DNA from: Mycolicibacterium komanii
GTDB lineage: Bacteria > Actinomycetota > Actinomycetes > Mycobacteriales > Mycobacteriaceae
NCBI RefSeq assembly: GCF_001050035.1
Contig: NZ_CVTA01000063.1
Span: forward strand, 124,001 to 188,000
DNA: 64,000 bases
Direction of reading: 5' to 3'
Shown here: piece by piece, positions 7,279 to 15,757 of the stretch
Position numbering within the stretch: position 1 is the first letter of the stretch
Layout: each line of letters starts with the position of its first letter
The notes under the pieces: model-generated
Told to the model about the DNA's origin: nothing
Seen by the model: only the letters and a program-made list of their open reading frames with translations
The model's database searches: none
Translations under genes and position numbers: made by a program

Positions 7279-8604
7279 GTGGTCGTGCGCTACGTGTTGC
7301 GGCCGCTCGACCTGTGGTGGCGCTACTTCCCGCAGCTGGCGGCGCTGTACCTGTTGGGCTGGCTCGGCCGCAAGGGCGCCATCGAGCTCGCGGCCTGGGT
7401 GGGCTGGGACAACGACGTGTGGGCCTCGCTGATCATGCCGTTCGCCGGTATGGCTCGGCTCGGTTCGTACGTGGCGATGTTCCTGGTGCTGCGCTCGGCG
7501 ATACCCGCGCTCGCGGCGTTGCCCCGGCGAACGGCCCGCAGCGTCGACGTCTTCGCCAACATCATCGTGCCGTTCTTCGCGATCTATCTGGCGTGGAAGC
7601 TGTTCGCAGAGGACTGGCTCGAGTTCGAGACGGTGGCGCTGGACTATCGCATCAACGATTCGGTGACCGAGGCCCTGACATCGAACGAGCCCCCCACCGG
7701 GCTTCATCCAGAGCAGCTGCCGATCAGCACGACCACATGGATCATCATCGTCTCGGCGTTGGTCCTGCGTTATGTGCTGAGCAAGCTGAAGGACAAGCTG
7801 CCCGGCTGGATGATCGCCGTCCGGGTCTACGTCGACGCTCTCTGGGTGTTCCTCACCTTGAGCTTCGCCGCCAGCGAGGGCGTCGGCTGGGTGATCAACC
7901 CGATGGGCTGGATCGGGGAGCGGCGAATCGTCGTGTGGTTCAACGACACACGCGCCGAGTTGTTCTCGCACTTCGCCGGTCTGGAGGCCCTTTGGGACGC
8001 GGCGATGGCGGTGCTGCGGACAGCTTTCGGGGGCGCCACGATCCCACTTCTGTGGCTCGCCGTCGCCGGCATCGTCTACGGCGTGTCCATGCCGGACTGG
8101 CGCCGCGCGGCCCGCCGTGTTGTCGGCAGGCGCGCCGACGTGATGATCGATCGCGCGGCGACCAGCCGAAAGAGGCTCAAAGAGCGCGGATGGGATGTGC
8201 CCGAGACATTCGGCGAGAAGGTGCGCTCCTGGTTGCTCTCCAAACTCGGCAACTACCGCACCATCGTCGACTCGGCGCGCCTCATCCTGCACGGCGGCGT
8301 GTTCGCCCTGTCGTTGTACATACTCGGCTACCTCGGGCTGGCGTGGCTCGACATGTCGGGCGCCTTCTACCGCCCCGAGGTGGGCAACGGGTTCCTGTTC
8401 CGTTTCGTGGCTTGGCTTCTCGGACCGCATCCGTTGAACTTCTGGTACGGCTACGCCGAGACGATCGCCGTCGCCTCGCACCTGATCATCGAGCCGTTGC
8501 GGATCTGCCTGATCGCATCAACGGTGGCGTACTGCCTCGAGCAGCTCGAAAAGGAGGAGGCTACAGCAGCATCCGCACCAGAAGTCGACCCTCAGAGGTC
8601 GTGA
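7279..8604 (+). CDS. Large multi-pass membrane protein, unknown function
   Basis: 441 residues with about seven to eight hydrophobic stretches (for example LYLLGWLG, TWIIIVSALVLRYVL, ATIPLLWLAVAGIVYGV, FALSLYILGYLGLAWL) and a charged cytoplasmic loop around residues 275-340. The region FYRPEVGNGFLFRFVAWLLGPHPLNFWYGYAET is striking but matches no family I can name. GTG at 7279 or 7285 may start it. Its 3' end overlaps the end of the convergent exported-protein gene by 44 bases, so antisense transcription across both ends is likely. Confidence 0.75.
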   Translation: MVVRYVLRPLDLWWRYFPQLAALYLLGWLGRKGAIELAAWVGWDNDVWASLIMPFAGMARLGSYVAMFLVLRSAIPALAALPRRTARSVDVFANIIVPFFAIYLAWKLFAEDWLEFETVALDYRINDSVTEALTSNEPPTGLHPEQLPISTTTWIIIVSALVLRYVLSKLKDKLPGWMIAVRVYVDALWVFLTLSFAASEGVGWVINPMGWIGERRIVVWFNDTRAELFSHFAGLEALWDAAMAVLRTAFGGATIPLLWLAVAGIVYGVSMPDWRRAARRVVGRRADVMIDRAATSRKRLKERGWDVPETFGEKVRSWLLSKLGNYRTIVDSARLILHGGVFALSLYILGYLGLAWLDMSGAFYRPEVGNGFLFRFVAWLLGPHPLNFWYGYAETIAVASHLIIEPLRICLIASTVAYCLEQLEKEEATAASAPEVDPQRS

Positions 8605-9076
8605 CGTCGAGCGCAGTGGGCACGACCTGCTGAGGCAACACGAACGCGAACTGCTGTAGGCCGGGCGTCTCGCATCGCATCGCGACACCGTCGGGTGCGA
8701 TCGGCGCCATTCCGCCCACCTTCTCGGACGACCACCGTCGCTGGCCGTCGGTGATGACACCGTTGCAGGTCGGCGGATTCTCGCGTGCCGGACCCGACCT
8801 GTCCACCGTGACGACCGTCAACACGGCACCCTCGGGTAGGTCGGGCCCGAACCGTTGGGGGTTGCGGTTCAAGTGTTTGATCGATTCGACTCGCCAGGTG
8901 AAGCCATCAGCCGTGCCTGACTGGCCCTTGGCCACAACAACTTCGGGCACCGCCGTCTGACGGTACGTCGTCCACTGATCGCCCAGCGTGGTTGCGATGA
9001 CGACGACGAGCGCGGCCACCGCAACGACTGCCCCGATCAGGTTGCGCACCCACAGCGCCGACAGCCACCTTCTCAT
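8561..9076 (-). CDS. Membrane-anchored exported protein, third of an operon
   Basis: 171 residues. The start is the ATG at 9076 (MRRWLSALW). An N-terminal membrane anchor (LIGAVVAVAALVVVIATTL) precedes an extracytoplasmic beta-rich domain with two Cys (PPTCNGV and MRCETPG) that could form a disulfide. Function unknown. The ATGA overlap with the upstream gene, the same anchor-plus-domain design and the conserved order suggest that the three proteins of 8561-10262 act together at the envelope. Confidence 0.75.
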   Translation of the reverse strand: MRRWLSALWVRNLIGAVVAVAALVVVIATTLGDQWTTYRQTAVPEVVVAKGQSGTADGFTWRVESIKHLNRNPQRFGPDLPEGAVLTVVTVDRSGPARENPPTCNGVITDGQRRWSSEKVGGMAPIAPDGVAMRCETPGLQQFAFVLPQQVVPTALDVTTSEGRLLVRMLL

Positions 9077-9630
9077 GACGCACTGTCCACGGGAGGTTCC
9101 AACGTCACGGCGCGTACCCGGTCGATGTCCGCACGCGGAATATCGATGATGAGTCGGGAGTCGAGTTGTTCGTCGTAACCCGTCCAGACCCGCAGCGTCA
9201 CCGGCTCGGATGACCCGGGCTCGAGCAATGCCGGGGCGACGTCGAACACCCACGACCCCCGTTGCTCGAATCCGGGACTGACGTCGCCGCGGAGGGTCTT
9301 GAGGAAGAACCGGTCGGTGGGGGTGTACGTGTTCGGCCCGACGATCAGGTCACTGCGGGGCAATTCGGTGCTGACCGGGGCCTCCAGAGTGGCGTCGACG
9401 ACCACCCAAATACCGGCAGGAGCAACGGAATTCACCAGCTGAGCAGCGCGGACTTCGGTGACCGTCGCCGCGACATCGCGCCCGGCGGTCCGTTGTCCCG
9501 CCTTGCCGTACACGTCGAACGGTCCCGTGACGTCCGGCGGTGTCGGAAGGTTCTGCCACACCACGGCGGCCGCCGCGATCGTGATGACAGTCCCGATCAC
9601 GACCAGCACCCGACGCGTACGCAAACTCAT
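9073..9630 (-). CDS. Membrane-anchored exported protein, second of an operon
   Basis: 185 residues starting at the ATG at 9630 (MSLRTRR), which overlaps the upstream stop as ATGA. One N-terminal anchor (VLVVIGTVITIAAAAVVW) is followed by a domain with the pattern GRDVAATVTEVRAAQLV...WVVVDATLEAP...RVWTGYDEQLDSRLIIDIP. This resembles Ig-like extracellular domains of the DUF4352 type, but the match is only by look. No catalytic motif is seen. Confidence 0.72.
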   Translation of the reverse strand: MSLRTRRVLVVIGTVITIAAAAVVWQNLPTPPDVTGPFDVYGKAGQRTAGRDVAATVTEVRAAQLVNSVAPAGIWVVVDATLEAPVSTELPRSDLIVGPNTYTPTDRFFLKTLRGDVSPGFEQRGSWVFDVAPALLEPGSSEPVTLRVWTGYDEQLDSRLIIDIPRADIDRVRAVTLEPPVDSAS

Positions 9631-10262
9631 GTGAGTCCCTGGACCGGGACGACGATCTGGCCATAGTCGTCGGTATCGATCCATTCTTTGCCGCCGTAGG
9701 TGACCAGCAGTTGGGTGTACTCCTTCTTCCATACCCGGATCGTCACCGCCTGCACCGACTGCGCGCTCGATTCGGGTAGCAGCCACGTGAACACCAACTG
9801 TTCGGTGAGTCCCGGTCCGAGGGTTTGAAGCGATGAACCGTCGCGGAACCGGAACGTCCCGAAGAATTCCTTGCCGGGCAGATCCTGCAGGTCGAAGAGA
9901 TTGCGCAGGCGTCCGGGCACGGTGCCGGTGTTGTTCACATTCGCCACCACGCCGAGGTAGACCTTGCCCGCTTCGGCGGTGCCGATGGTCGCCATGCCGC
10001 CTTTGAGTTCACGAAGGAACCGCGCTCGCTCAACGGTGATCGTGAACTGCCCGTCGCTGAATTTCTGCGCGACGTTGAACGGGGTTACGCGCTTGTCGAC
10101 GGTGTCAAGGCCGCCGAACGCGGCGGTGGCGGCCAGAACCAGCAGAAGTGCGATACGTCTGATCTGCGTGAAATTCAATCGGGACAACCTCTGCGCCACC
10201 CGATGCGTCCGCGTCACGGGGACCGGAGGTTCGCCACCCACGTTGGCCGATGCTAGCGGCAA
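9627..10262 (-). CDS. Membrane-anchored exported protein, first of an operon
   Basis: 211 residues. A TTG at 10262 gives the longest reading; a GTG at 10241 is an alternative and neither has a strong ribosome site. After a basic stretch comes a hydrophobic anchor (IALLLVLAATAAFGGL). The outer domain (DGQFTITVERARFL...YLGVVANVNNTGTVPGRL...LVFTWLLPES) has the same beta-sandwich flavour as the next gene, so the two may be distant paralogues. It opens a three-gene unit with ATGA joints and lies 27 bases from the stop of the upstream small Cys-rich exported protein gene on the same strand. Confidence 0.7.
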   Translation of the reverse strand: MPLASANVGGEPPVPVTRTHRVAQRLSRLNFTQIRRIALLLVLAATAAFGGLDTVDKRVTPFNVAQKFSDGQFTITVERARFLRELKGGMATIGTAEAGKVYLGVVANVNNTGTVPGRLRNLFDLQDLPGKEFFGTFRFRDGSSLQTLGPGLTEQLVFTWLLPESSAQSVQAVTIRVWKKEYTQLLVTYGGKEWIDTDDYGQIVVPVQGLT

Positions 10263-10289
10263 TCGCAGTGGCCGCGCAGTTCCCTTCCG

Positions 10290-10706
10290 TCAGCTCAGCG
10301 CCGGACGTACGTCCGGTCTACCCAAATCGATCACTGGCGTTCTGGGCGGCACTTCGATGGGCGGCTGAACCTTCAGGGTCGGCAGACCGAGTCTCGGACC
10401 GCCGGGAGCGGACGGCGAGCCTGCCCCTTCGGCGGGTGGTGCGACGCAGCCCTGGGCCTGGGTCCAAACGCCGCCGGACTTGTAGCAGCACCATTTCTGG
10501 TTCTCGAGTTCCTGTCCTATCGGTTCGTTCTCGCTTCCGTCGACGCCGTGCAGCGTTTTCGTACAGGAGTCGTATTCGCCGATGTCCCACACGGGCTCAG
10601 CCACCGCTACCGCGGGAAAGGTGACCGCAACCGCTGCGCCGACCATGAGGGCCGATCCGACGAGTAATTTCCGGGCGCGTGACGAGCCGGGAATCTCTGC
10701 GCTCAT
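10290..10706 (-). CDS. Small exported Cys-containing protein
   Basis: 138 residues. Signal peptide with core LLVGSALMVGAAVAVTFPAVAVA and likely cleavage before EPVWD. Four Cys follow in the mature part (DSCTKT, KWCCYKSGG, QGCVAPP), consistent with two disulfides. The C-terminal third is Pro-rich and disordered (PPAEGAGSPSAPGG...). Function unknown. ATG at 10706. It lies 27 bases ahead of the three-gene membrane operon and is probably transcribed with it. Confidence 0.75.
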   Translation of the reverse strand: MSAEIPGSSRARKLLVGSALMVGAAVAVTFPAVAVAEPVWDIGEYDSCTKTLHGVDGSENEPIGQELENQKWCCYKSGGVWTQAQGCVAPPAEGAGSPSAPGGPRLGLPTLKVQPPIEVPPRTPVIDLGRPDVRPALS

Positions 10707-11022
10707 GTCGTTTCCTTCCGGGTCGGGCGCGGCGGCGCACCGTCTCTGAACGGTTTCGCCGCGTCATGCGGCTGCGTTCGATCATGCGTCGGCCCTGCAG
10801 ATTTCGTAACGGCGCCGGAGTCAGATTTCGACCTGCGGTGGGGGAGAGTTCCCTATCCGCCCGGCAAGGCTGTTTTTGACGGCGGCGACGACGTGCGGAT
10901 CTCACAGCCGCGAATCTGCCCCTGTGCGGATTCGGCAACACGGATGCATAGGCGAGGTCGCTGTTCTGCAACCGAGGTGCGAAAGCGTTGACGGCAACCG
11001 TCCACCAGAAGGGTTTGTAGCG
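10707..11022. other. Divergent intergenic region
   Basis: About 316 bases between a minus-strand exported protein gene and the plus-strand FNT channel gene. It must hold promoters in both directions. CAGATTTCG occurs twice (about 10798 and 10828) and TGTGCGGAT twice (about 10922 region), but neither forms a site I can name. No gene is supported. Confidence 0.4.
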
Positions 11023-11883
11023 ATGTCCTACGTCAGTCCGTCCGAGTTCGTCGGAAAGATGATCGACGCCGGCGAGTCGAAGGCCCACATGTCCACGCGC
11101 GACACCCTGATCCGCGCCTACATGGCCGGCGCGATCCTCGCGATGGCAGCCGCCTTCGCGGTCACGATCACGGTGCAGACGGGCAACGCACTGCTGGGCG
11201 CGGTGTTGTTCCCGGTCGGGTTCTGCCTGCTCTACCTTCTCGGCTTCGACCTGCTCACCGGTGTGTTCACCCTCGTACCACTCGCACTGCTGGACAAACG
11301 CCGCGGTGTCAACGTGCGCACGATGCTGCGCAACTGGGGCTGGGTGTTCGTCGGCAACTTCGCCGGTGCGCTCACCGTGGCCTTCTTGATGGCCATCGTC
11401 TTCACCTACGGGTTCAGCGTCGATCCGAATGAAGTCGGGCAGCGGCTCGGCGAGATCGGACACAGCCGCACCGTGGGCTACGCCGAGCACGGTGCTCCCG
11501 GCATGCTCACTTTGTTCGTCCGTGGCGTTTTGTGCAATTGGATGGTGTCCACCGGTGTGGTGGCCGCGATGATGTCCACGAGCGTCTCGGGCAAGGTCAT
11601 CGCGATGTGGATGCCGATCATGCTGTTCTTCTACATGGGGTTCGAACACTCGGTGGTGAACATGTTCCTGTTCCCGTCCGGCATCATGCTCGGCGGTGAC
11701 TTCTCGATCGCGGATTACTTCATCTGGAACGAATTTCCCACGGTGGTAGGCAATCTCGTGGGCGGGATAACGTTCGTGGGGCTCACGTTGTTCGCGACCC
11801 ATGCGCGTACCGGGGCGCCCAGGTTCGAGCTGCCGACCCTCGCGCCCTCCGCCGGAGCCGACGTGAATAAGGTCAGCGCATGA
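11023..11883 (+). CDS. Formate/nitrite-type (FNT) channel
   Basis: 286 residues, six membrane helices, FocA/NirC family of pentameric anion channels. Family landmarks are RAYMAGAILAMAAAFAV in the first helix, RGVLCNWMV (CNW motif) and FEHSVVNMF, which carries the pore histidine. The ATG at 11023 is chosen because the protein then begins like other FNT channels; AGAAGGG lies upstream. It overlaps cyanase by four bases (ATGA). FNT channels pass formate, nitrite, hydrosulfide or lactate. Coupling to cyanase makes cyanate, or a product such as bicarbonate, a possible substrate, which is inference. Confidence 0.9.
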   Translation: MSYVSPSEFVGKMIDAGESKAHMSTRDTLIRAYMAGAILAMAAAFAVTITVQTGNALLGAVLFPVGFCLLYLLGFDLLTGVFTLVPLALLDKRRGVNVRTMLRNWGWVFVGNFAGALTVAFLMAIVFTYGFSVDPNEVGQRLGEIGHSRTVGYAEHGAPGMLTLFVRGVLCNWMVSTGVVAAMMSTSVSGKVIAMWMPIMLFFYMGFEHSVVNMFLFPSGIMLGGDFSIADYFIWNEFPTVVGNLVGGITFVGLTLFATHARTGAPRFELPTLAPSAGADVNKVSA

Positions 11884-12329
11884 ACCCCATCATGCCCAAG
11901 ACCGATGCAGCCGCACTGGTGATCGCCGCGAAGACCCGGAAGGGACTGAGCTGGGCCGAGATCGCCGACGCCCTGGATGCGCCCCGAGTCTGGTGCGTTG
12001 CCGCGCTGCTGGGTCAGCATCCGATGTCGGAGGCGCAAGCCGAACGGGCCTGCGCCCTACTCGATATGGACGCCGCGGTGGGGGAGAGCCTGCAGCTGCA
12101 ACCCGCTCGCGGTATCGATCCGAAGTTGTTGTCGGACCCCACCATTTACCGATTCCAGGAGGCGCTCGCCGTCTACGGACCGGCGATCAAAGAACTGATC
12201 CACGAGGAGTTCGGCGACGGCATCATGAGCGCGATCAACTTCAAGGTCGACGTCCGGCGCCGCGAGGATCCCGACGGGGATCGTGTCGTGGTCACGTTCG
12301 ACGGCAAATTCCTCGACTACCGCTGGTAG
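11880..12329 (+). CDS. cynS: Cyanate hydratase (cyanase)
   Basis: 149 residues, normal cyanase length. It catalyses cyanate plus bicarbonate to ammonia and carbon dioxide in the cytoplasm. The N-terminal helical part (LVIAAKTRKGLSWAEIADAL) resembles a DNA-binding fold as in all cyanases. The catalytic triad is present in the right spacing: R91 and E94 in YRFQEALAVYGPA and S117 in DGIMSAINF, equivalent to R96, E99 and S122 of E. coli CynS. The ATG overlaps the FNT channel stop, so channel and enzyme are made together. No cynR-type regulator is adjacent. Confidence 0.95.
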   Translation: MNPIMPKTDAAALVIAAKTRKGLSWAEIADALDAPRVWCVAALLGQHPMSEAQAERACALLDMDAAVGESLQLQPARGIDPKLLSDPTIYRFQEALAVYGPAIKELIHEEFGDGIMSAINFKVDVRRREDPDGDRVVVTFDGKFLDYRW

Positions 12330-12358
12330 CCCGCGACGCCGCAGGCGTGGCGTCGGGG
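12330..12358. terminator. Hairpin between convergent genes
   Basis: CCCGCGACGCC (12330-12340) and GGCGTCGGGG (12349-12358) pair with one bulge around an eight-base loop. It begins right after the cynS stop and ends five bases before the stop of the convergent peptidase gene, so it could end both transcripts. Confidence 0.5.
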
Positions 12359-12362
12359 TTGC

Positions 12363-14516
12363 CTACGCCACCTCCAGCAGCACCCCATCGTGGGAGAGAC
12401 GAGCGGATGCGACATCGGCCGTTGAGCTCCTCGGCTCCTTTAGCTCCGCGACCCACGTCTCGTAGTTGTCGGTGTGCCAAGCCCTCATGAAGACGTCCAG
12501 CGGGACCTTCATCTTCTTCCCTTGCTCGGGGAACCCGCTGTCGTTGAGGTACACGACTCGCTCGGTGAAGTCGATGCCGGTCACGACGACCTGATGGTCC
12601 GCGGAGGAAATGTCGGGCAGCGGTTCGCCTTCGACCGCGCTCCAGATGGTGCCGCCCTGGACGCCGACGGACACGGCCTTCGTGTCGTCCGCCAGCGCGG
12701 TCGCCAGGGCTCGCAGCGCGAGGTTGCCCTCCGTCTTGTCGTATGTCGTCATGGTGGCCTTGATGCCGTATTCGCGATCCAGCAGAGCAAGGGCGTCTCT
12801 GTCGGCGACCCGATCCTTGGTGTCCAGGCCCAGGTACATCTTCCGGGTCGGGTCGACCACGCTGTCGAGCGCCATTGCCTTACCGGCGATTTCGGCTTCT
12901 TCCGGCGTGGTTCCCGTGAGTTGGCCGACGATCATCGCCGCCGATTGCAAGACGCAGTTCTCGGCCGATTGCACTCGCCAGTACTGCGCGCTCCCGTCCG
13001 GGTCGCCGTACAGGCCGGAGTACACGGCCGGCGCGGTGAACCAGTCCGTCAGCCCGTGGATGAACTCCGTGACGGCGAACGAGATGTAGTTGACGAATTC
13101 CGTCACCACGACCGCTGCGGTGTTCACGAGTTCGGAAACGACGTAGCCGACGCTGCCGACGAGCGCCCCCAGCGGATTATCCGCATACGCGGCCAACTGC
13201 TTGTCGAACGCTTCTTTCCGGGCGGCCTGCGCTTCGTTGAACGCCTCGATCCGCTCTGCCTGCGCCTTCTGGTAGGCCGCGGCACGTTCGGCCGACGTGG
13301 GATCGACGGTCAACTCATCGGGGACCGTCCACACGGGGGGCGGTTCGGAATTGGAATCCGCTGCCGCGGTCACGGCATTGGGAAGCAGTTCTTCCGAAGG
13401 AGTTTCGGTGATCAGAGTGTTCGTGACCGGCTGGGTGTCGTCAGCTGACTGACTGTCGTTCAACTGCTCGAGGTCGCGACGCACCAGATCCAGCGACCCC
13501 ACGAGGAATACGCCCGGCAGCGGGTCCACCGGCCCGTCGACCGTGGACAACGGCGAGCCGAGGCCGACCGCCGACAACAGGCCGGACACAACTCCGATCG
13601 GTGCGGTGGACGGGGCGGGATCGCCCGATTGTGCGACAGTGCCGTGATTGTTCGCGCCCAAGTTCTCCGACAACAACAGCGGCGCATCGATTTCCACCGT
13701 GGTCGTCGGCGTCTCGGTGACGGTCTGGACGCTGGCGGCCGCGACCGACGTGGTGACGTCCGTTGCGCCGGAATCGGTTACGCGTGCGAGCGATCGATCA
13801 CCGGTGCCGACGGACTGGGCAGTGATACCGGTGACAGTCGCGGTGAGCTTATGCGCCCCGGCCGCCGAGGACTCGGTTGCGACGCGGTCCGAACGGTTCT
13901 TCCTCGGTTCCCGCTCGGCCGAAATCTCGGCAACGACCGGAGGTGTGTCAACAAGCTCGGGCGGGTTGGTTGACGGGCTATTGGTGACCTCGCCGACCGA
14001 CGCCGTCGCCGGCGACGTGCCGGTGGCGGTCGCCGCGTTCACCGATTCGGTTGCCGACTGTTTCGCCGATGAGTCCACCGAGGACCGATCGACAGAGTCC
14101 TTCTCGGTCCGGGTGGCCGAGGGCCCCCGCGACGTCCGCTCGGACGACGTACTCCGGGTGGAACGTGTCTCCGACGAGTCACGAGTGGGCTTTGTCGTCG
14201 ACCGGCCCGAACCGAACGTCGTCCGCGGCCTTGTACCCGACGCGGTGGATCCGGCCGTCGAGTCCGAATCGGTCTTGGCGGTCGCCGAGGCTTCCGCCGA
14301 GCCGGTCGGCGAGTTCACCGAACCCGATGACGAGCCCGCCGACCCCGACGATGAACCCGGGGAATCCGACGATGAGCTCGAGGACGATTGCCCTCCCTCG
14401 TCGGCAAACGCCGTCCCCATACCTGCGGTGCCGACCAGCCCCGCTACCCCGAGCGAGAAAGCAACGGCCCCGACACGCAGCGCAGCGACCCGCAACGCAC
14501 CCCTGGGAGCATTCAT
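12363..14516 (-). CDS. Large exported C39-type cysteine peptidase-like protein
   Basis: 717 residues. A signal peptide (residues 1 to about 38, ending GTAFA) is followed by a very Ser/Thr-rich, low-complexity region to about residue 230 and a mixed region to about 420. A Lys/Glu/Ala helix (AAYQKAQAERIEAFNEAQAARKEAF) and a hydrophobic stretch come before a C-terminal papain-like C39-type domain. Its likely triad is C521 (ENCVLQSAAM), H641 (DHQVVVTGID) and D659 (YLNDSG). It is therefore a secreted or wall-associated peptidase candidate. The Ser-rich part may span the cell wall. ATG at 14516. No secretion partner is adjacent, so it is not a typical bacteriocin-transporter peptidase. Confidence 0.8.
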   Translation of the reverse strand: MNAPRGALRVAALRVGAVAFSLGVAGLVGTAGMGTAFADEGGQSSSSSSSDSPGSSSGSAGSSSGSVNSPTGSAEASATAKTDSDSTAGSTASGTRPRTTFGSGRSTTKPTRDSSETRSTRSTSSERTSRGPSATRTEKDSVDRSSVDSSAKQSATESVNAATATGTSPATASVGEVTNSPSTNPPELVDTPPVVAEISAEREPRKNRSDRVATESSAAGAHKLTATVTGITAQSVGTGDRSLARVTDSGATDVTTSVAAASVQTVTETPTTTVEIDAPLLLSENLGANNHGTVAQSGDPAPSTAPIGVVSGLLSAVGLGSPLSTVDGPVDPLPGVFLVGSLDLVRRDLEQLNDSQSADDTQPVTNTLITETPSEELLPNAVTAAADSNSEPPPVWTVPDELTVDPTSAERAAAYQKAQAERIEAFNEAQAARKEAFDKQLAAYADNPLGALVGSVGYVVSELVNTAAVVVTEFVNYISFAVTEFIHGLTDWFTAPAVYSGLYGDPDGSAQYWRVQSAENCVLQSAAMIVGQLTGTTPEEAEIAGKAMALDSVVDPTRKMYLGLDTKDRVADRDALALLDREYGIKATMTTYDKTEGNLALRALATALADDTKAVSVGVQGGTIWSAVEGEPLPDISSADHQVVVTGIDFTERVVYLNDSGFPEQGKKMKVPLDVFMRAWHTDNYETWVAELKEPRSSTADVASARLSHDGVLLEVA

Positions 14517-14559
14517 CGGCGGTCCGACACCTCCGCAGGACCGCGCATCGGATGATTCA

Positions 14560-14787
14560 TCAGCTGCTCAGCCAGACGTACCAGAGGCCGTCGCCGCCCT
14601 CACGGCAATCCCAGTGTCCGAAATTGGCGTCGCCCTGCGCGATCTCGACATTCGGACCGTCGACCTGGCAGGCATCCAGCGTCGAGTAACCGCCCTCCAC
14701 CTGGACCTCGTCGGCGTGCGCCACGCCAACGCCGAGGGCGAGCAGCCCTCCCAGCGCCAGCGTTCCCGCGGCGATCATTCTCTTCAT
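14560..14787 (-). CDS. Small exported protein with two Cys
   Basis: 75 residues with a signal peptide (KRMIAAGTLALGGLLALGVGVAHA) and a 50-residue mature part with two Cys (LDACQVDG and HWDCREGG) and a Trp-rich end (LWYVWLSS). Unknown family. ATG at 14787. It lies 43 bases upstream of the large peptidase gene on the same strand and may share its transcript; a role as partner or substrate is speculation. Confidence 0.7.
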   Translation of the reverse strand: MKRMIAAGTLALGGLLALGVGVAHADEVQVEGGYSTLDACQVDGPNVEIAQGDANFGHWDCREGGDGLWYVWLSS

Positions 14788-14887
14788 GCTCGTGCCTCTC
14801 CCCGATGTAGTCCGATCACCGCGCTGTGTGCCGGTGCGAAAGTATTAACGCAACCGTTATCTGCTCGGAAGGCAAACGTTAATTAGT

Positions 14888-14903
14888 TCATCTGTTCAGA
14901 TGA
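14888..14903. promoter_or_regulatory. Short perfect inverted repeat
   Basis: TCATCTG-TT-CAGATGA, seven-base arms with a two-base centre. It lies after the stop of the LuxR-type gene and about 100 bases upstream of the small exported protein gene. It could be an operator for the latter. A second wide inverted pair, ATTAACG near 14843 and CGTTAAT near 14877, surrounds the same promoter area. Confidence 0.35.
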
Positions 14904-14923
14904 CATCGGTGAGTGGCACAGAC

Positions 14924-15601
14924 TCACAGATCGTCGACGTCGAGGATGTCGTCCTGGATGGCTCTGGCGACGAGAGCGGCCTTGGTGGGTGCGGGCCTGC
15001 CGACCGCCGCGTATTTCGCCCGCACCCTCTGGAGATGGGTCGCGACGGTGGAGGGCTCGATGTACAGCCGCTGCGCGACCGCGTTCTTGTTCTCGGTCTG
15101 GAACCATGCGACGAGTACCTGACGCTCGCGGTGGGTCAGCTGCGGTCGAGCCTTCCGGCCGCTGTTGTCAGCGGCCGGCGCCATCTGCGGGATGGCTCGC
15201 GGCTGATCGTTGCGCGCGGCGGTGTCGATGGCTGCCGCCAGCACGTGCTCGGGCTCATGCTTGCCGATACAGGCGACGGCGCCCGCGTCGACAACGGCGG
15301 ATGCGACATAGTCGTCGAGCGAACAGGTGTAGACGACGACACGGTGGCCCGCGTCGCAGATCTGTCGGAGCGCATTGAGGTCCGGTCCGCCGCCGTCGCA
15401 AGCCAGGTCGAACAACACGATCAGCCCCGGGGAGACGATTCGGTATGTCGCAGCGAACTCCAGTGGGCTGGTGAAATGATCGACGACCGTCATGCGTGGG
15501 CGGCTGCGCTTCAACCACGCCTCGATGCCCGCGTACACCACTCGTTGATTGCCGACGACGACGACCGATGTCGAACGCTCCCCGTCGTCCGGCGGTGGCA
15601 T
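14924..15601 (-). CDS. Orphan LuxR-family regulator with atypical receiver
   Basis: 225 residues. The C-terminal LuxR-type helix-turn-helix is clear (LTHRERQVLVAWFQTENKNAVAQRLYIEPSTVATHLQRVRAKY). The N-terminal part resembles a NarL-type receiver: the central Asp region reads LIVLFDLACDGG and a Lys follows in CIGKHEP. The usual acidic pair after the first strand is replaced (VVVVGNQRVVYAGIEAWL), so metal-dependent phosphorylation may be lost. No histidine kinase gene is in the window. ATG at 15601. Targets are unknown; the exported-protein genes downstream are candidates. Confidence 0.82.
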   Translation of the reverse strand: MPPPDDGERSTSVVVVGNQRVVYAGIEAWLKRSRPRMTVVDHFTSPLEFAATYRIVSPGLIVLFDLACDGGGPDLNALRQICDAGHRVVVYTCSLDDYVASAVVDAGAVACIGKHEPEHVLAAAIDTAARNDQPRAIPQMAPAADNSGRKARPQLTHRERQVLVAWFQTENKNAVAQRLYIEPSTVATHLQRVRAKYAAVGRPAPTKAALVARAIQDDILDVDDL

Positions 15602-15757
15602 ACCGCTGATCCCCCTATGTCGTGCAGCAGGCGCTGCAGTTTGAGCGATCCGAACTCATATCTGCGCCGGGCGCACAAAGCGGTCGCGTCGTGCGAACGG
15701 GTGCCCATAACTGCATTGATTGAAACGCGAAATACCGAGCTCAAGAGTCGAGACGGC

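Noticed and set aside
13648..14886. Long plus-strand frame opposite the Ser-rich region
   Set aside because: It mirrors the Ser/Thr-rich coding of the peptidase gene and has no known domain.
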